64,000 nucleotides of DNA from JAJFUI01 sp039698035 (lineage in GTDB: Bacteria > Planctomycetota > Planctomycetia > Pirellulales > Thermoguttaceae). Location: NCBI GenBank assembly GCA_039698035.1, contig JBDKSW010000004.1:186001-250000 (forward strand), read 5' to 3'. Within the stretch, counting starts at the first letter, position 1, and the number at the start of each line of letters is the position of its first letter. Under the pieces are notes generated by a model. It had not been told where the DNA came from and did no database searches. It saw only the letters and a list, made by a program, of their open reading frames with translations. The translations under genes were made by a program, and so were the position numbers. Shown one piece after another: positions 1-9,050 of the stretch.

Positions 1-895
1 GCGGCAACGAGAGTTCGACGACCTTCGCTCCGAGCGACTCGTAGACGCGGATCGCCTCTCGAACCGCCGCCTCGACCTGGCCGTCCAAGCCTTCGCCAAA
101 GTGCTCTCGCACGACGCCCAATCGCAAGCCCTTCAGCGACTCGCCCAGCGTCTTGGTGTAGGGCGGCGTGGGCGTGTCCACCGACGTGGAATCCCGCGGG
201 TCGTGGCCGGCCAACACTTCCAGCAGCGCGGCGCAATCCTCGGCCAACTGGCCCATCGGTCCGATCTGATCGAGGCTGCTTGCGAACGCCACCAGGCCGA
301 AGCGGCTGACACGCCCGTAGGTCGGCTTCATGCCCGTGATGCCACAGAGTGCGGCCGGCGAACGAATCGACCCCCCCGTGTCGCTGCCGATGGCGAGCGG
401 AACCATTCGGGCCGAGACGGCGGCCGCCGAACCGCCGCTGCTTCCGCCAGGCACCCGCGAAACGTCCCACGGATTGCGGGCTGGAAAGAAGGCCGAGTTT
501 TCGTTCGACCCGCCCATGGCGAACTCGTCCATGTTGGTGCGGCCAATCAACACGGCGTCGGCCGCCCTGAGCTTCGCCACCACGGTCGCGTCATAGGGCG
601 GACGAAAGTTCTCTAACATACGCGAGCCGCAAGTGGTCGGCACCCCCTGCTCGCAGACGACGTCCTTCAGCGCCACGGGCAGCCCGGCCAGCCGTCCGAG
701 CGATTGGCCCGCCTTGCGACGGCGGTCAATGGCTTCGGCCTGGGCCAAGGCGCCCGACGCATCAACCCGCAAGAAGGCCCCCACCGTGGCGTCGTGCCGC
801 TGGATGCGGTCGAGACAGGCCTGGGTGATCTCCAACGAACGGATCTCGCCGGCCGCGAGTCGCCTGAGCAGTTGACTGGCCCCAAGATGAATCAT
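1..895 (-). CDS. gatA: Asp/Glu-tRNA amidotransferase subunit A, 5' part (partial)
   Basis: This is the glutaminase/amidase subunit of the cytosolic GatCAB complex, which converts Glu-tRNA(Gln) and Asp-tRNA(Asn) to the amide forms. The 298 visible residues begin MIHLGASQLL and show the amidase signature: the catalytic Lys in GLPVALKD, the GGSSGGSAAAV loop and the GSDTGGSIRSPA segment with the Ser nucleophile. The family is usually about 480-490 residues, so roughly the last 190 lie beyond the left edge. The start at 895 gives the usual short N-terminal helix and lies about 40 nt below a good promoter at 936-964. Neither gatC nor gatB is visible. The identification is firm. Confidence 0.95.
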   Translation of the reverse strand, partial: MIHLGASQLLRRLAAGEIRSLEITQACLDRIQRHDATVGAFLRVDASGALAQAEAIDRRRKAGQSLGRLAGLPVALKDVVCEQGVPTTCGSRMLENFRPPYDATVVAKLRAADAVLIGRTNMDEFAMGGSNENSAFFPARNPWDVSRVPGGSSGGSAAAVSARMVPLAIGSDTGGSIRSPAALCGITGMKPTYGRVSRFGLVAFASSLDQIGPMGQLAEDCAALLEVLAGHDPRDSTSVDTPTPPYTKTLGESLKGLRLGVVREHFGEGLDGQVEAAVREAIRVYESLGAKVVELSLP

Positions 896-935
896 GATGC
901 TGCCGCCCGCATTTTCTCGCCCGTTGTTTTCGGCC

Positions 936-964
936 AGCATATCCCGAACCGGCCCTTCCGGCAA
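936..964 (-). promoter_or_regulatory. Putative sigma-70 promoter for gatA
   Basis: On the minus strand a TTGCCG -35 box and a TATGCT -10 box are separated by exactly 17 bp, about 40 nt upstream of the gatA start. It is divergent from the ppk2 promoter with only 11 bp between them. This is motif matching only. Confidence 0.45.
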
Positions 965-975
965 CCGGGCCTCGC

Positions 976-1004
976 TTGCCGCCGCCCGCGTTGCGGCCTA
1001 TCCT
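976..1004 (+). promoter_or_regulatory. Putative sigma-70 promoter for ppk2
   Basis: TTGCCG (976-981) and TATCCT (999-1004) have a 17 bp spacer. The ppk2 start lies about 50 nt downstream. The hexamers are only moderately close to consensus. Confidence 0.35.
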
Positions 1005-1053
1005 TTCAGTGGTTTTTGAAACGGCCATCCCTCGACTGAAAAGGCGCACGGCC

Positions 1054-1857
1054 ATGAAAGAATCCTATCGTCTGCCCGTTGGCGACAAGGTCCGGCTCAA
1101 GGATTTCAACGCCAGCGACACGGGCGGCATCAAGAACAAGAAGGCTGTGCGCGATGAGCTGGCCGAGAACTTGGCCATACTCGACGACCTCGGCTATCGC
1201 CTTTACGCCGAAAATCGCCGCTCGCTGTTGCTTGTCCTGCAAGGCATGGACACGGCCGGCAAGGACGGAGCCATTCGGAACGTGACGCAGGGCTTCAATC
1301 CACAAAGCTGCCGCGTGACTTCGTTCAAGCAGCCCGGCGTCCAGGAGCTGGCCCACGATTTCCTTTGGCGAATCAACTTGGCCGTGCCACCCAAGGGTTG
1401 CGTCGGCATTTTCAATCGCTCGCACTACGAGGATGTGCTCGTCGTGCGCGTTCACAACCTGGTGCCGAAGGCCGAATGGGAAGCTCGGTACGAGCGGATC
1501 AACACATTTGAAAAACTGCTGACCGACGGCGGCGTCACCATCGTCAAGGTCTTCTTGCACATCAGCCGCAAGGAGCAGAAACGCCGCCTGCAGGCTCGCC
1601 TCGACAATCCCGACAAACGCTGGAAGTTCAGTCAGGCCGACCTCGCCGAGCGACGCTATTGGGACGACTATCAAAGGGCGTACGAAACGGCCCTGACCCG
1701 CTGCAACACCAACGACGCCCCGTGGCACTTGGTGCCGGCGAATCACAAGTGGTATCGCAACTTGGTCATCAGCCGCATCCTGCGAGCGACGCTCGAACGC
1801 ATGGCCCCCAAGTTTCCGCCGCCCGAAAAGGGCCTCGACGGAATCGTCGTCAAGTGA
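1054..1857 (+). CDS. ppk2: PPK2-family polyphosphate kinase
   Basis: This is a cytosolic PPK2-type polyphosphate:nucleotide phosphotransferase, moving phosphate between polyphosphate and nucleotides. The 267-residue protein is the normal size for a single-domain PPK2. It has the Walker A-like GMDTAGKDG (residues 64-72), the Walker B/lid segment IFNRSHYEDV, and a C-terminal WKFSQADLAER followed by the WHLVPANHKWYRN motif typical of the family. The Met at 1054 was chosen over an upstream in-frame Met because the added residues are unlike the family and lie in the promoter region. It is monocistronic and convergent with the histidine kinase. Whether it acts on AMP, ADP or both cannot be read from the sequence. 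Confidence 0.92.
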   Translation: MKESYRLPVGDKVRLKDFNASDTGGIKNKKAVRDELAENLAILDDLGYRLYAENRRSLLLVLQGMDTAGKDGAIRNVTQGFNPQSCRVTSFKQPGVQELAHDFLWRINLAVPPKGCVGIFNRSHYEDVLVVRVHNLVPKAEWEARYERINTFEKLLTDGGVTIVKVFLHISRKEQKRRLQARLDNPDKRWKFSQADLAERRYWDDYQRAYETALTRCNTNDAPWHLVPANHKWYRNLVISRILRATLERMAPKFPPPEKGLDGIVVK

Positions 1858-1877
1858 CCAGGCGGCAGCCAGGATTT

Positions 1878-2672
1878 CTAACCACAACCGCTGCCTGAAG
1901 GACCGCTCGGCAAGAAGACGGTCAGGGTTATCCCCTGGCCAGGCTGGCTTGCGACCTCGATCCGGCCGCCGTGATTGGTGACAATCCGCCAGGCCTTCGA
2001 GAGCCCGAGCCCCAGGCCTCGGCCAGCCTGCCGGGCCGAGTAGAACGGGTCGAACATGTGGCGACGCTCTTCCGGCGTGACGCCCGGCCCATCGTCGTGA
2101 ATGCGGATCGACACTTCCGAGGCACCATCGCATTGAACGCCAGCGGGAACATCGACCGAACCGTCGCCTTCCGCGCCGACTGACCGTCCGTTCCGGGCCT
2201 CCACGCAGATCTCGATGTGGCCGCCGTTTTGAAGCGACTCGAGCGAATTTTGGCAAATGGCTCGCAGAGCGACGGCGAGTTGCACGGAATCGGCCTCGAT
2301 CCAAATCGCGTCAGCGTCCCCAATGCGACAGATCGCCGTCTCTTGCTTGGCACAGCGAGCGAGCAACTCCGAGATGAGGTCGTCCACCAGCTTGACGATC
2401 TCGACCGACCGACGCTCCGGTCGCGGCGGTCGAGCGAACAACATCATGTCGGCAATCATCTCGTAAACGCGCATCGCCTGCGACGTGATGAGCGCCAGGG
2501 CGTGCCGCCGTTCCGGGTTGGGTTCGTCTCGCAACAGAAGCTGCGCCCGACCAGAGATGACAGTCAACGGATTGTTGATCTCATGGCCGGCGCCCGCGGC
2601 GAACTCGGCCATCGCTTCCAGCTTCTCGGTCTCCAGCATGCGCTGGAAATCGGCTTGTTCGTGGTCCGACAT
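1878..2672 (-). CDS. Soluble histidine kinase
   Basis: A 264-residue cytosolic sensor-kinase core. It has an HisKA domain with GHEINNPL (phospho-acceptor His30) followed by a HATPase_c domain with the N box (AICQNSLESL), the G1 box DDGPGV and the G2 box GLGLGLSK. There is no membrane segment and only about 20 residues precede HisKA, so any signal must come through a partner. The start at 2672 removes a low-complexity Arg/Ser extension. It lies 92 bp downstream of the response regulator on the same strand and is probably co-transcribed with it from the promoter at 3494-3521. The natural inference is that the two are partners. Confidence 0.88.
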   Translation of the reverse strand: MSDHEQADFQRMLETEKLEAMAEFAAGAGHEINNPLTVISGRAQLLLRDEPNPERRHALALITSQAMRVYEMIADMMLFARPPRPERRSVEIVKLVDDLISELLARCAKQETAICRIGDADAIWIEADSVQLAVALRAICQNSLESLQNGGHIEICVEARNGRSVGAEGDGSVDVPAGVQCDGASEVSIRIHDDGPGVTPEERRHMFDPFYSARQAGRGLGLGLSKAWRIVTNHGGRIEVASQPGQGITLTVFLPSGPSGSGCG

Positions 2673-2764
2673 ACAGGCGACTCGCCGGCAACGTAGGGTC
2701 AACGTGCGCGATGAACGGCGCAAACACGCCCGTCACCGGCGGGCTCCAACTGCCAACCGACCGT

Positions 2765-3352
2765 TCACGCGCTGGTGCTGGTGGTCGCTTCGATGTCCAG
2801 GTGCTGGCACATCCGCTCGACCAGCCGCTCGACCTCGAACGGCTTGTGGAGGAAGTCGTTCGCGCCCGATTCCTTCAGCTCGCTGATCTTGTCGTCCTCG
2901 ACCATGCCGGAAATGCAGATGATCCGCACGTCATCCATGCTCTTGTCGCTGCGGACGCGCTGGCAGACTTCCTTGCCGTTGATGTCAGGCAGCATCACGT
3001 CGAGAACAATCAGGTCGGGCCGATATTCCTTGACCATCATGCCGGCGTCGAAGCCGTTGTTGACGCTCCGGGTCTCGAACCGGCCGTCACGATCGAGCGC
3101 GTCGGTAATCAACTCGACCAGCTCGCCATCGTCGTCAACGATCAGCACCTTCCGCTTGCCGCTTTCCAGAGCATCGGTCGGAATACCGTTGTCCCGCATG
3201 AACGAGAAGAGTTGGTCGCGCGGGATGCGACGGAATCGGCTGCCCGGCACCCGGAATCCCTTCAACTGTCCGGAGTCGAAACAACGGATGATCGTCTGTT
3301 GGGACACCTTGCAAATTTTGGCCGCTTCACCGGTCGTAAAAACCGTTTTCAT
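2765..3352 (-). CDS. Response regulator with N-terminal excisionase/MerR-like HTH
   Basis: A 195-residue protein of unusual architecture. Residues 1-55 form an excisionase/MerR-type winged helix (TTGEAAKICKVSQQTIIRC, with the typical RFRRIPRDQL wing). A complete receiver domain follows at about 67-190, with the acidic pair in VDDD, phospho-acceptor Asp118 in VLDVMLPD, and Lys170 in LHKPF. Most DNA-binding regulators have the receiver first and the effector last; here the order is reversed. It precedes the histidine kinase in an apparent two-gene operon and has a consensus-like promoter. The C terminus is a short Thr/Ser tail. The target genes are unknown. Confidence 0.9.
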   Translation of the reverse strand: MKTVFTTGEAAKICKVSQQTIIRCFDSGQLKGFRVPGSRFRRIPRDQLFSFMRDNGIPTDALESGKRKVLIVDDDGELVELITDALDRDGRFETRSVNNGFDAGMMVKEYRPDLIVLDVMLPDINGKEVCQRVRSDKSMDDVRIICISGMVEDDKISELKESGANDFLHKPFEVERLVERMCQHLDIEATTSTSA

Positions 3353-3493
3353 ATCGTTTCACCATCCTTGTCAACGGGCCTTCAGTCTCGCCTGGGGTTC
3401 GCGACTGCCGCAACCCCTTCATGTCCCTACGGTCTATGCAAACGGTAGGCTCATCCGGTTCTTCCAACATTGCCGAACTTGCCAACTGGGCTA

Positions 3494-3521
3494 ATTATAG
3501 CCAGCTCCCCGGGCCTGTCAA
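3494..3521 (-). promoter_or_regulatory. Consensus sigma-70 promoter for response regulator/kinase operon
   Basis: On the minus strand there is a perfect TTGACA -35 (3516-3521), a 16 bp spacer and a perfect TATAAT -10 (3494-3499). This is the best promoter match noticed in the window. The predicted transcript starts near 3487, leaving a leader of about 135 nt before the ATG at 3352. Confidence 0.7.
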
Positions 3522-3590
3522 TATGGATATTGTCTGCCCAAGTCACGGCAGCGAATAGACTTACCGCCGCCTTCGTCGGCCGCTTGCTAC

Positions 3591-3619
3591 TTGACCCTCA
3601 CGGCCAGGCCGGCTACGAT
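3591..3619 (+). promoter_or_regulatory. Putative promoter for tRNA-Val
   Basis: TTGACC (3591-3596) and TACGAT (3614-3619) are separated by 17 bp. The tRNA begins about 72 nt below the predicted start site, a normal length for a tRNA precursor leader. Confidence 0.5.
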
Positions 3620-3697
3620 CTACCCTAATCCCAGCCCGATCGACTCGCTGCAACATGCCGAGAGTTCGCCGTCGCGGTCGGTATCTGTCGGGAAAAG

Positions 3698-3773
<76 letters not shown>

Positions 3774-3991
3774 CAGTCGCCTGCATGGCGTTGCAGCCTT
3801 CAAAAAGACCGGTGGTCGTTTCTTGCCGCCATGGCTTGCTGTGACCAGCCTCAAATTCTTGTGCCAGGCGTTATGAAGGTGCAGGCTGGGTAAGGTCGCT
3901 GTGCTGCTGGAGTGAGGCCAGGTCAGCCGCTTGGGGGCCAACGGCCTGCTTCGTCTGGCCCGCTCAGCGAGCCGCTTCGCAAGCCGATTCA

Positions 3992-5986
3992 TCACCGAGG
4001 AGAGGCCGCCTTGGTTTCGTACTGGGCCATGCGACGCTTCAGCTCGGTTGCCAGAGCCGTGTTTCGTTGCCGCACGGCCAACTCCAGGGCTCGGCGCGCC
4101 GTGGTCAAGGCGTCCTGCGGCCGGCCAATCTTGTACAGCACATGGGCCAAGCCGCCATAGGCCCTGGCGTCTTGCGGCTCGATCCCCAATGCCGCTTGAA
4201 ATCGCTCGACCGCTTCGTACAAACGTCCGCGAGTGGCCAATGCCTCGCCCAGATTGTCCTGCGCGTCGGCAGACTCGGGGCGGAGTTCCGAGACCTTTCG
4301 GAGATGCGTCAGGGCTTCGTCCCATCGGCCGCGCTGGCTCAGAGCGTAGCCCAGGTTGTTGTGGGCGTCGGCATAGTCGGGCCGAACCTTCAGGGCCTGG
4401 TTGAACTGCGCGATCGCCTCATCCGTTTGCCCGCGCGAGGCCAGCACGGTGCCCAGGTTGTTGTAGGCCTCGGCAAACGTCGGTTTCAGTGCAATGGCCT
4501 TGTTGAAATAGGCTAAGGATGGTGTGAAGTGTCCGAGCGCGGCCTCGGCGTGGCCGAGATTGTTGTACGCGCCCGCATCGGCCGGCTCGATCTCTAACGC
4601 GCGCCAATAACACGCGATGGCCTCGGGAAGCCGGCCGCTTGCGGCCAAAGCCAGCCCGAGGTTGGACTGGGCTCTGGCATTGGTCGGCGCCTTGCCGACC
4701 GTGTCTCGCCAGATGCCAATTTCGCTCCGGTAGTCCTTATTCCGCTGATGCGTCATTGCGCCGCAAGCCACGGCGCCCACCACGATAAAGACGCCGAACA
4801 CGACGGCCGCCAAACGTGGCGCGAGCCAATCGCGGCGCACCAGTTCGCGCAGGCCGATGCACGCCGCCGCCACGATGCCGGCCAGGACAGCGGCCAGCGG
4901 CAGGTACATCCGATGTTCGGCCATGGTCTGCGTTGCCACAGGCACGATGCTTGAGCTGGGCGCTAGCAAGGCGAAAAAACAGGCCCCGAGGAATCCGGCC
5001 TTGGGCCAACGCCACAGGGCCACGATCGTTGCCAGCACGAGCAGTCCCACCGCGATCGCATAGGGGACGATTTCAGCCGCCGTGTGGGCAAGAACTCGTC
5101 CATAGTCCAGCACCAACGGCGATGGCCAGACGGTCAGCCGCAGATAATGCACGATGGCCCCGAACTGGGTCGCCAGGTACGTCCAGCCGTCGATGCCTTG
5201 GCCAAAGCCGGCCGTGCCGCCGCGTCCGGCCGTTGCAGACACCAGCCACGCCAGCGGCAGCCACGTTGCCGCCAGCGCCAAGTAAAGCCCATAGCGACGC
5301 CGCAACGCCTCGCGGAACGCTCCGGCCAAGAAGGTTCGATCGTACAACAGCGCGATAGCCGGAGCGAAAACCATCACTTCCTTCGTGCCCATGCCGAGCA
5401 GGCAGGCGAACGCGGATAGAACATACCAACCGCCGGGCCGGACAGACCTGGCGCCGCGGACGAGGCCGTACAGCGTGAGCAAGTAAAAGAGCGCGACCAA
5501 GGATTCGGCCCGCTGAATGATGTACGTCACCGACTCGGTCTGCAACGGATGCACGGCCCAAAGCAGAGCCACGGCCAGGGCAACGGGCGTGGCCATCGTG
5601 CGCCACGGGCGTCGCATGGCTGGCAGCAAAAACGTTCGCCGCAAAAGCCCGAACAAGAGCAGGGCCGCGGCCGCGTGGATCGCCAGATTCGTCACATGAT
5701 AGCTCGACACGCGAAGCCCGCTCATGGCATAGTTGACCGCCAGCGACACATTCAACACGGGGCGGCCCGTCACCGTCTGGCCCTGGGTCGGCGGACAGAG
5801 CGGAGTCGAGATCGGCCAAAGCCGGCGGATGCTCTCGTTGTCCGTGATCGACGGCTCATCGTCCAAAACAAAGGGGCCGGAGAGACCGTTGGCGAAGGCA
5901 AGAACCGTTGCGAGGACAATGAGCCCCGCGGCCAACGACGTGCCCCAAGAGGTCGTACTCGATCTTCGTAACGATGAATCGCTCAT
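3992..5986 (-). CDS. TMTC-like membrane glycosyltransferase with C-terminal TPRs (copy A)
   Basis: A 664-residue inner-membrane protein. Residues 1 to about 420 hold roughly 10-12 hydrophobic segments of the GT-C/TMTC type: the first periplasmic loop carries FVLDDEPSI, with acidic residues where GT-C enzymes keep their catalytic Asp/Glu, and HPLQTESVTYI matches the TMTC HP...TE-V motif. Residues about 420-650 contain about six TPRs (NNLG repeats). The family is known for lipid-linked glycosyl transfer to proteins; that this protein O-glycosylates is inference. Its ATG overlaps the stop of the paralogue upstream by 4 bp, so the two are translationally coupled. Very similar N-terminal halves indicate tandem duplication. 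Confidence 0.8.
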   Translation of the reverse strand: MSDSSLRRSSTTSWGTSLAAGLIVLATVLAFANGLSGPFVLDDEPSITDNESIRRLWPISTPLCPPTQGQTVTGRPVLNVSLAVNYAMSGLRVSSYHVTNLAIHAAAALLLFGLLRRTFLLPAMRRPWRTMATPVALAVALLWAVHPLQTESVTYIIQRAESLVALFYLLTLYGLVRGARSVRPGGWYVLSAFACLLGMGTKEVMVFAPAIALLYDRTFLAGAFREALRRRYGLYLALAATWLPLAWLVSATAGRGGTAGFGQGIDGWTYLATQFGAIVHYLRLTVWPSPLVLDYGRVLAHTAAEIVPYAIAVGLLVLATIVALWRWPKAGFLGACFFALLAPSSSIVPVATQTMAEHRMYLPLAAVLAGIVAAACIGLRELVRRDWLAPRLAAVVFGVFIVVGAVACGAMTHQRNKDYRSEIGIWRDTVGKAPTNARAQSNLGLALAASGRLPEAIACYWRALEIEPADAGAYNNLGHAEAALGHFTPSLAYFNKAIALKPTFAEAYNNLGTVLASRGQTDEAIAQFNQALKVRPDYADAHNNLGYALSQRGRWDEALTHLRKVSELRPESADAQDNLGEALATRGRLYEAVERFQAALGIEPQDARAYGGLAHVLYKIGRPQDALTTARRALELAVRQRNTALATELKRRMAQYETKAASPR

Positions 5987-7869
5987 GGATGATTATACTT
6001 TATTCTTGCATCGAGTGATGCGATGCGAACACGCAACAGGCTTGCCAACTCTCGCTTGCCTTGAAGGTCGGCCAATTGGAGCGCCGCACGGTTGGCGTCC
6101 CTCGCGTCTTCGAGCCGGCCCTGCTTGGTCAACGCATCACCCAGGTTGAAATAAAGCTCGGCCGATTCCGGCTGAATTGCCAACGCCTTCCGAAACTCGG
6201 CAATCGCTTCGTCCAGCTCTCCCAGGCGGACCATCGCGAGGCCCAGGTTGGCATGCGGCGCGGCCGAGTCCAACTCAATCTCGCACGCACGTCGCAGGTG
6301 CCGCACGGCCTCGTCCAATTGGCCGCGGGAAGCCAAGACGCTGCCCAGATTGTTGTGCGCCTCGCCATAGTCGGGCCGAGCGGCGAGCGCCAAGCGGAAT
6401 TGGCCGATGGCCTCGTCCGACCGTCCCAAGCCCGCCAGCGCATTGCCGAGATTGTTGTGGGCCTCGGGAAAGGCCGGCTGCCATTGCAGGGCCTCTTGAA
6501 ACTGCATGATCGCTTCTTCGCGACGCCCCTCGGCGGCAATCGCATTGCCGAGGTTGTTGTGGGCGCGCGCGTTTCGCGGCGACTTGGCTGCCGTGTCTTG
6601 CCAAATGGCCAACTCGCTTCGGTAGTCCTTGTTTCGCTCGAAGGTCAATGTCCCCAGCGTCGCACACGAGACCACGACGGCAACGCCCAGCAGCCAAGGA
6701 AGGACGAGACGAGCGAATCGCCCAGAGCCGGCAATTCGCCGACAGGCCCAATACACACCGACCGTCGCGGCGATGAGAACCGTCGCCAAGGGCAGGTACA
6801 TCCGATGCTCCGCGATCGTCTGCGTGGCCACGGGCACGATGCTTGATGTCGGCGCCAGCAGGGCAAAGAAGCAGACCCCGAGAAAGCCAAGCCTCGGCCA
6901 TCGCCAAAGCGCGACGAGGCTCGCCACCAGCAGCAACGTCACGACGATCGCATAGGGCACGATCTCGGCGGCCGTGCGAGCGACCTCGACGCCATAGTCG
7001 AACACGAGCGGGCTTGGCCACGCGATCAGCCGCAAGTAATGGACAATCGCGCCGAATTGCGTGCCAAGGTACGCCCAGCAGCCGACACTTTGGCCAAAGC
7101 CGGCCGTGCCGCCCCGACCGCCAGCGGTGGCCACAAACCAGGCCAGCGGCAACCAGGTGGCGGCTAACGCCAGATAGAGCCCGCGACGGCGTCGCCATGC
7201 CCCGCGGAACGAACCGGCCAGGAACGTTCGGTCATACAAGAGCGCGACCAGCGGCGCGGACACCATGACCTCCTTGGTGGCCATGCCCAGCAGACAGGCC
7301 AGCACGGCAACGGCACACCAACCGAACGGATGCGCCGACGCCGCGATTCGGGCGAGAGCGTAGAGCGTCAGCAAGTAGAAGAGCCCGACCAGCGATTCGG
7401 ACCGCTGCGCGAGGTAGGTCACCGACTCGGTTTGCAGCGGATGCACGGCCCAGAGCAACGCGATCGTCAGGGCCAGCGGCGTGGCGGCCGTGCCCCACAC
7501 GTCGCGCATCGTTGGCAGCAGAAAGGTTCGTCGCAGCAACGCGAACAACAGCAAGGCGGCCGCAACGTGAATCGCCAGGTTCGTGGCATGATAGCTCTGC
7601 ACGCGCAGGCCGCCGATCGCGTAATTGATGGCCAGGGAGAAGTTGACGACGGGCCGGCCCGTCACCGGCTCGCCGTGCTTTGGAGGGCAAAGCGGCGACC
7701 AGATCGGCCACAGTTGGCGAATCGTTCGATTGCCCCAGATCGCCCCTTCGTCATCGAAGACAAACGAGCCGCCGAAGCTGTTGCTGAATGAGGCCGCCGC
7801 GACCAAAACGATGATCGCCACAGCCAGCGGTACGATCCAAGGCGAGATCTCGTCGCGTCGTTCGTTCAT
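5983..7869 (-). CDS. TMTC-like membrane glycosyltransferase with C-terminal TPRs (copy B)
   Basis: A 628-residue paralogue of the downstream gene, with the same plan: a short cytosolic N terminus, a first loop with FVFDDEGAI, many membrane segments, the HPLQTESVTYLAQRSE motif, then about five TPRs from residue 430 on. Blocks such as SYHATNLAIH and LLRRTFLLP are nearly identical between the copies, while the TPR halves have diverged more. This suggests that the acceptor-binding half is the variable one. Two starts are possible, 7869 and 7887. I use 7869, which is preceded by GGGTGG. It is the first gene of a two-gene operon. The biochemical role is inferred from family resemblance only. Confidence 0.8.
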   Translation of the reverse strand: MNERRDEISPWIVPLAVAIIVLVAAASFSNSFGGSFVFDDEGAIWGNRTIRQLWPIWSPLCPPKHGEPVTGRPVVNFSLAINYAIGGLRVQSYHATNLAIHVAAALLLFALLRRTFLLPTMRDVWGTAATPLALTIALLWAVHPLQTESVTYLAQRSESLVGLFYLLTLYALARIAASAHPFGWCAVAVLACLLGMATKEVMVSAPLVALLYDRTFLAGSFRGAWRRRRGLYLALAATWLPLAWFVATAGGRGGTAGFGQSVGCWAYLGTQFGAIVHYLRLIAWPSPLVFDYGVEVARTAAEIVPYAIVVTLLLVASLVALWRWPRLGFLGVCFFALLAPTSSIVPVATQTIAEHRMYLPLATVLIAATVGVYWACRRIAGSGRFARLVLPWLLGVAVVVSCATLGTLTFERNKDYRSELAIWQDTAAKSPRNARAHNNLGNAIAAEGRREEAIMQFQEALQWQPAFPEAHNNLGNALAGLGRSDEAIGQFRLALAARPDYGEAHNNLGSVLASRGQLDEAVRHLRRACEIELDSAAPHANLGLAMVRLGELDEAIAEFRKALAIQPESAELYFNLGDALTKQGRLEDARDANRAALQLADLQGKRELASLLRVRIASLDARIKYNHP

Positions 7870-8033
7870 GGCCACCCATTCTGGCAACTTCCCGCGATGG
7901 CGGCAAGTCGCCGCGGCGTCGGGCAGCCCGACCAGATCCCGTCACCAAGGAGGCTGGCCACCGTGGCGGCCGCGGATTATACTTCGCCGCATCCAACAAC
8001 GCTCGCCCAGTTCCCCAGACCCCGTCAATAATC

Positions 8034-9050
8034 ATGAACGGACGCGAACGAATTCTTGCTCGACTGGCCGGCTTGCCGGTGGACATGCTGCCGCTGATGC
8101 CCATCACGATGATGTTCGCGGCCGATCAGATCGGCATGCCCTATGGTCGCTATGCGGCCGATCATCGCGTGCTGGTCGAAGGGCAGATCCGAACGGCCGA
8201 AAAGTTCGACTTCGACCACGTCTCTTGCATTTCGGACCCGGCACGTGAGGCGGCCGACTGCGGGGCCTCGATTCAATGCTTCGAGGACCAGCCCCCGGCA
8301 GTCGATGAAGCCGTGGCGCTGCTGGCCGACAAAGGAAAGCTTCTCGGGCTGGAAGTGCCCACACCGACCGGCGGCCGGATGCTCGATCGCGTCCAGGCCG
8401 TTGCGCTCTTGCATGAACAAATTGGCCGCGAGAAACTCGTGGAGGGTTGGATCGAAGGCCCTTGCGCCGAAGCGGCCGACCTGCGCGGCATCAACCGACT
8501 GATGACCGACTTTTTCGACGATCCGCCGTTCGTCCTCGACCTTTTCACCTTCACTCTGGCGATAGGAATCGAGTTCGCCAGGGCACAGGTCAAGGCCGGC
8601 GCAGAGCTGATCGGCATCGGCGACGCGGCCGCCTCGCTGGTCGGCCCGCAGATCTATCGAGAGTTTGTCCTCCCGTTCGAGCGACGGCTGGTCGCCGAAC
8701 TGCATGCGATGGGCGCGAAGGTGCGGCTTCACATTTGCGGAAATATCCGCCGCATCTTGCCCGACATGGCCGGCCTCGGGTGCGACATCGTGGACATCGA
8801 CTCGATGGCCTCGCTGGAGCAGGCGCGACGCGACTTGGGCGAACAGCCGGCCTTGGCCGGCAACATCGACCCGGTCAAGACGCTCCGCAATGGCACGCCC
8901 GAGTCCATCGCGGCCGCGATCGCCGAGTGTCATCATCAGGCGGGCCATCGCTACATCGTCGGCGCCGGCTGTGAAGTGCCCCGCGACACGCCAGAGGCCA
9001 ACCTGATGGCGTTGACCCGCTACGCGCGATCGCAACACGGGGCCGGTTGA
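8034..9050 (+). CDS. UroD-superfamily (methylcobamide methyltransferase-like) protein
   Basis: A 338-residue cytosolic TIM-barrel protein of the uroporphyrinogen decarboxylase superfamily. It does not look like true HemE: it has HICGN near residue 238 and GAGCEVP near residue 310, which together form the His-X-Cys...Cys zinc site of the MtaA/MtbA/CmuA corrinoid methyltransferase branch. Family knowledge therefore favours methyl transfer from a corrinoid protein or a related demethylation rather than heme synthesis. No corrinoid-binding partner is next to it. A TATACT box lies at 7978-7983. The gene ends inside a hairpin at 9040-9060 and is convergent with pheT. Confidence 0.82.
   Translation: MNGRERILARLAGLPVDMLPLMPITMMFAADQIGMPYGRYAADHRVLVEGQIRTAEKFDFDHVSCISDPAREAADCGASIQCFEDQPPAVDEAVALLADKGKLLGLEVPTPTGGRMLDRVQAVALLHEQIGREKLVEGWIEGPCAEAADLRGINRLMTDFFDDPPFVLDLFTFTLAIGIEFARAQVKAGAELIGIGDAAASLVGPQIYREFVLPFERRLVAELHAMGAKVRLHICGNIRRILPDMAGLGCDIVDIDSMASLEQARRDLGEQPALAGNIDPVKTLRNGTPESIAAAIAECHHQAGHRYIVGAGCEVPRDTPEANLMALTRYARSQHGAG

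Larger units (their letters stand above)
3353..3697. other. Intergenic region between response regulator and tRNA-Val
   Basis: This 345 bp stretch holds no convincing gene. It contains the divergent promoters listed separately: a minus-strand consensus promoter for the response regulator at 3494-3521 and a plus-strand promoter for tRNA-Val at 3591-3619. The roughly 135-nt leader before the response regulator (3353-3487) shows no obvious riboswitch or terminator. Confidence 0.6.
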
